A stretch of 64,000 bases of DNA from Panopea generosa. Taxonomy: Eukaryota; Mollusca; Bivalvia; Adapedonta; Hiatellidae. The position numbers were made by a program, and so were the translations under genes. Under the pieces are notes generated by a model. It did no database searches. It was given only the letters and a program-made list of their open reading frames with translations, and was not told the DNA's origin. The stretch spans positions 35,816,353 to 35,880,352 of the forward strand of contig CM055903.1 in NCBI GenBank assembly GCA_029582155.1, written 5' to 3'. Below are positions 63,134-64,000 of the stretch, one piece after another. How positions within the stretch are numbered: the stretch's first letter is position 1; every line of letters starts with the position of its first letter.

Positions 63134-64000
63134 ATGCGTAGTGATACACTGCAACAAATGGGCAAACCATCGAAATTGTGTAAAAGCAGTTTGGTCAACC
63201 CCATGTTTTTACTTCATATTTTGGCCAACGGAGGTGACTATGTTTGGAAACAAGACATTTTTAGAACCATTGACAATGTGTTCAATATTCCAGAAGTGTA
63301 TTTCGCATGTGTAGAACAGTACAAAATTAATTGGTGTGAGAGACATATACATATACGGTGCTTTGATTATATAGATAGAGACATGTTACTGTACAAGCTA
63401 TTGATAAATAATGTTGACGGTAAACTGTATAACTCCATTAAGAACATCTACGCAAGCTCGGTATCCTGTATACGTATTAATAACAAACGTATGTCATACG
63501 GGCGCAAAACAAGGCTGCAATTGTTCTCCAACATTGTTTTCCATATTTCCCAACGACCTTGTTCATTAAATCAACGACCTTGACCTTGATATCCCTGTTG
63601 GAGACACCAAGCTTTCTCTTTTAATGTACGCAGATGATATAGTTTTAATGGCGGACAGCGAAGCAAAATTACAGTCAATGTTGGATAAAGTTAATAACTA
63701 GTGTAAGCGCTTGAGGGTTTTAATCAATACAAATAAATCGAAATGCATGCATTTCCGGAGAGGGCGAGCACCACGAAGTGACTTTGAATTTAAAATTGGC
63801 AATAATACGCTAGAAACCGTTAACATATACAAATATCTAGGGGTTATTTTCCATGAAAAGAATGACTTTATTTACACTAGTGAATCGCTCGGGAAAGTAG
63901 CAGACCGTGCACTTGGTGGAATTATAAATAAAATACATACGCTTAAAGAGCTTGGCTTCAAATCCTACGAAAAACTGTACACATCATGTGTTGTGCCCAT
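63134..64000 (+). pseudogene. Non-LTR retrotransposon reverse transcriptase, broken and cut by window edge
   Basis: The first segment has a degraded palm-domain region with FDYIDRDMLLYKLL and IKNIYASSVSCIRIN. After a frameshift near 63495 it continues KQGCNCSPTLFSIF, then an in-frame stop, then LLMYADDIVLM with the catalytic YADD at 63627-63638. A TAG at 63699-63701 interrupts it again. YKYLGVIFHEKNDF and GFKSYEKLYTSCVVP follow, typical of invertebrate LINE reverse transcriptases. At least one frameshift and two stops make it non-functional. The 3' part lies beyond the window. Confidence 0.85.

Overview
The window is eukaryotic nuclear DNA, most likely from a mollusc and probably a bivalve. 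It is AT-rich, its one multi-exon gene has long introns, and it carries tRNA-derived SINEs, MITE-like elements and a non-LTR reverse-transcriptase relic. Roughly a third of it is tandem array. The species cannot be fixed from the sequence alone.

Left part (1-14254, + strand): the 3' three exons of a receptor gene. Exon 1 (1-1425, cut by the window edge) is a Venus-flytrap domain of the metabotropic-glutamate-receptor type. Exon 2 (11479-11758) gives the end of that domain, a very short Cys/Ser/Thr linker and one membrane helix. Exon 3 (12809-13650) is a disordered cytoplasmic tail ending in a PDZ-type C-terminus. Phases match exactly (0/0, then 1/1), so the joined product is a single-pass receptor without a seven-helix core. 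Intron 1 (10 kb) is mostly two unrelated arrays (38-bp and 20-bp units); intron 2 uses a GC donor.

Middle (14255-30770): AT-rich intergenic DNA with dispersed repeats, a 59-bp array (18250-20035), adjacent SINE heads, a 38-bp array (21738-23403) and a MITE-like copy. On the - strand at 29411-26472 lies an uninterrupted 979-codon gene for a secreted-end, multi-helix membrane protein of unrecognised family.

30775-41095: a 10-kb array of a 91-bp monomer with three tandem copies of a 1735-bp higher-order unit. The array appears to be an internal expansion of one SINE-like element whose ends survive at both borders.

Right part (41100-64000): no intact gene recognised. It holds a pair of ~490-bp inverted arms (45786-46275 and 50885-51370) that each keep the same two-exon splice structure, with a second inverted pair nested inside. 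It also holds TIR/TA-microsatellite elements, further minisatellites, a decayed zinc-type protein pseudogene (57.5-58.8 kb) and a broken reverse transcriptase running off the right edge.

The two real genes look functionally independent; the rest is mainly repeat biology.
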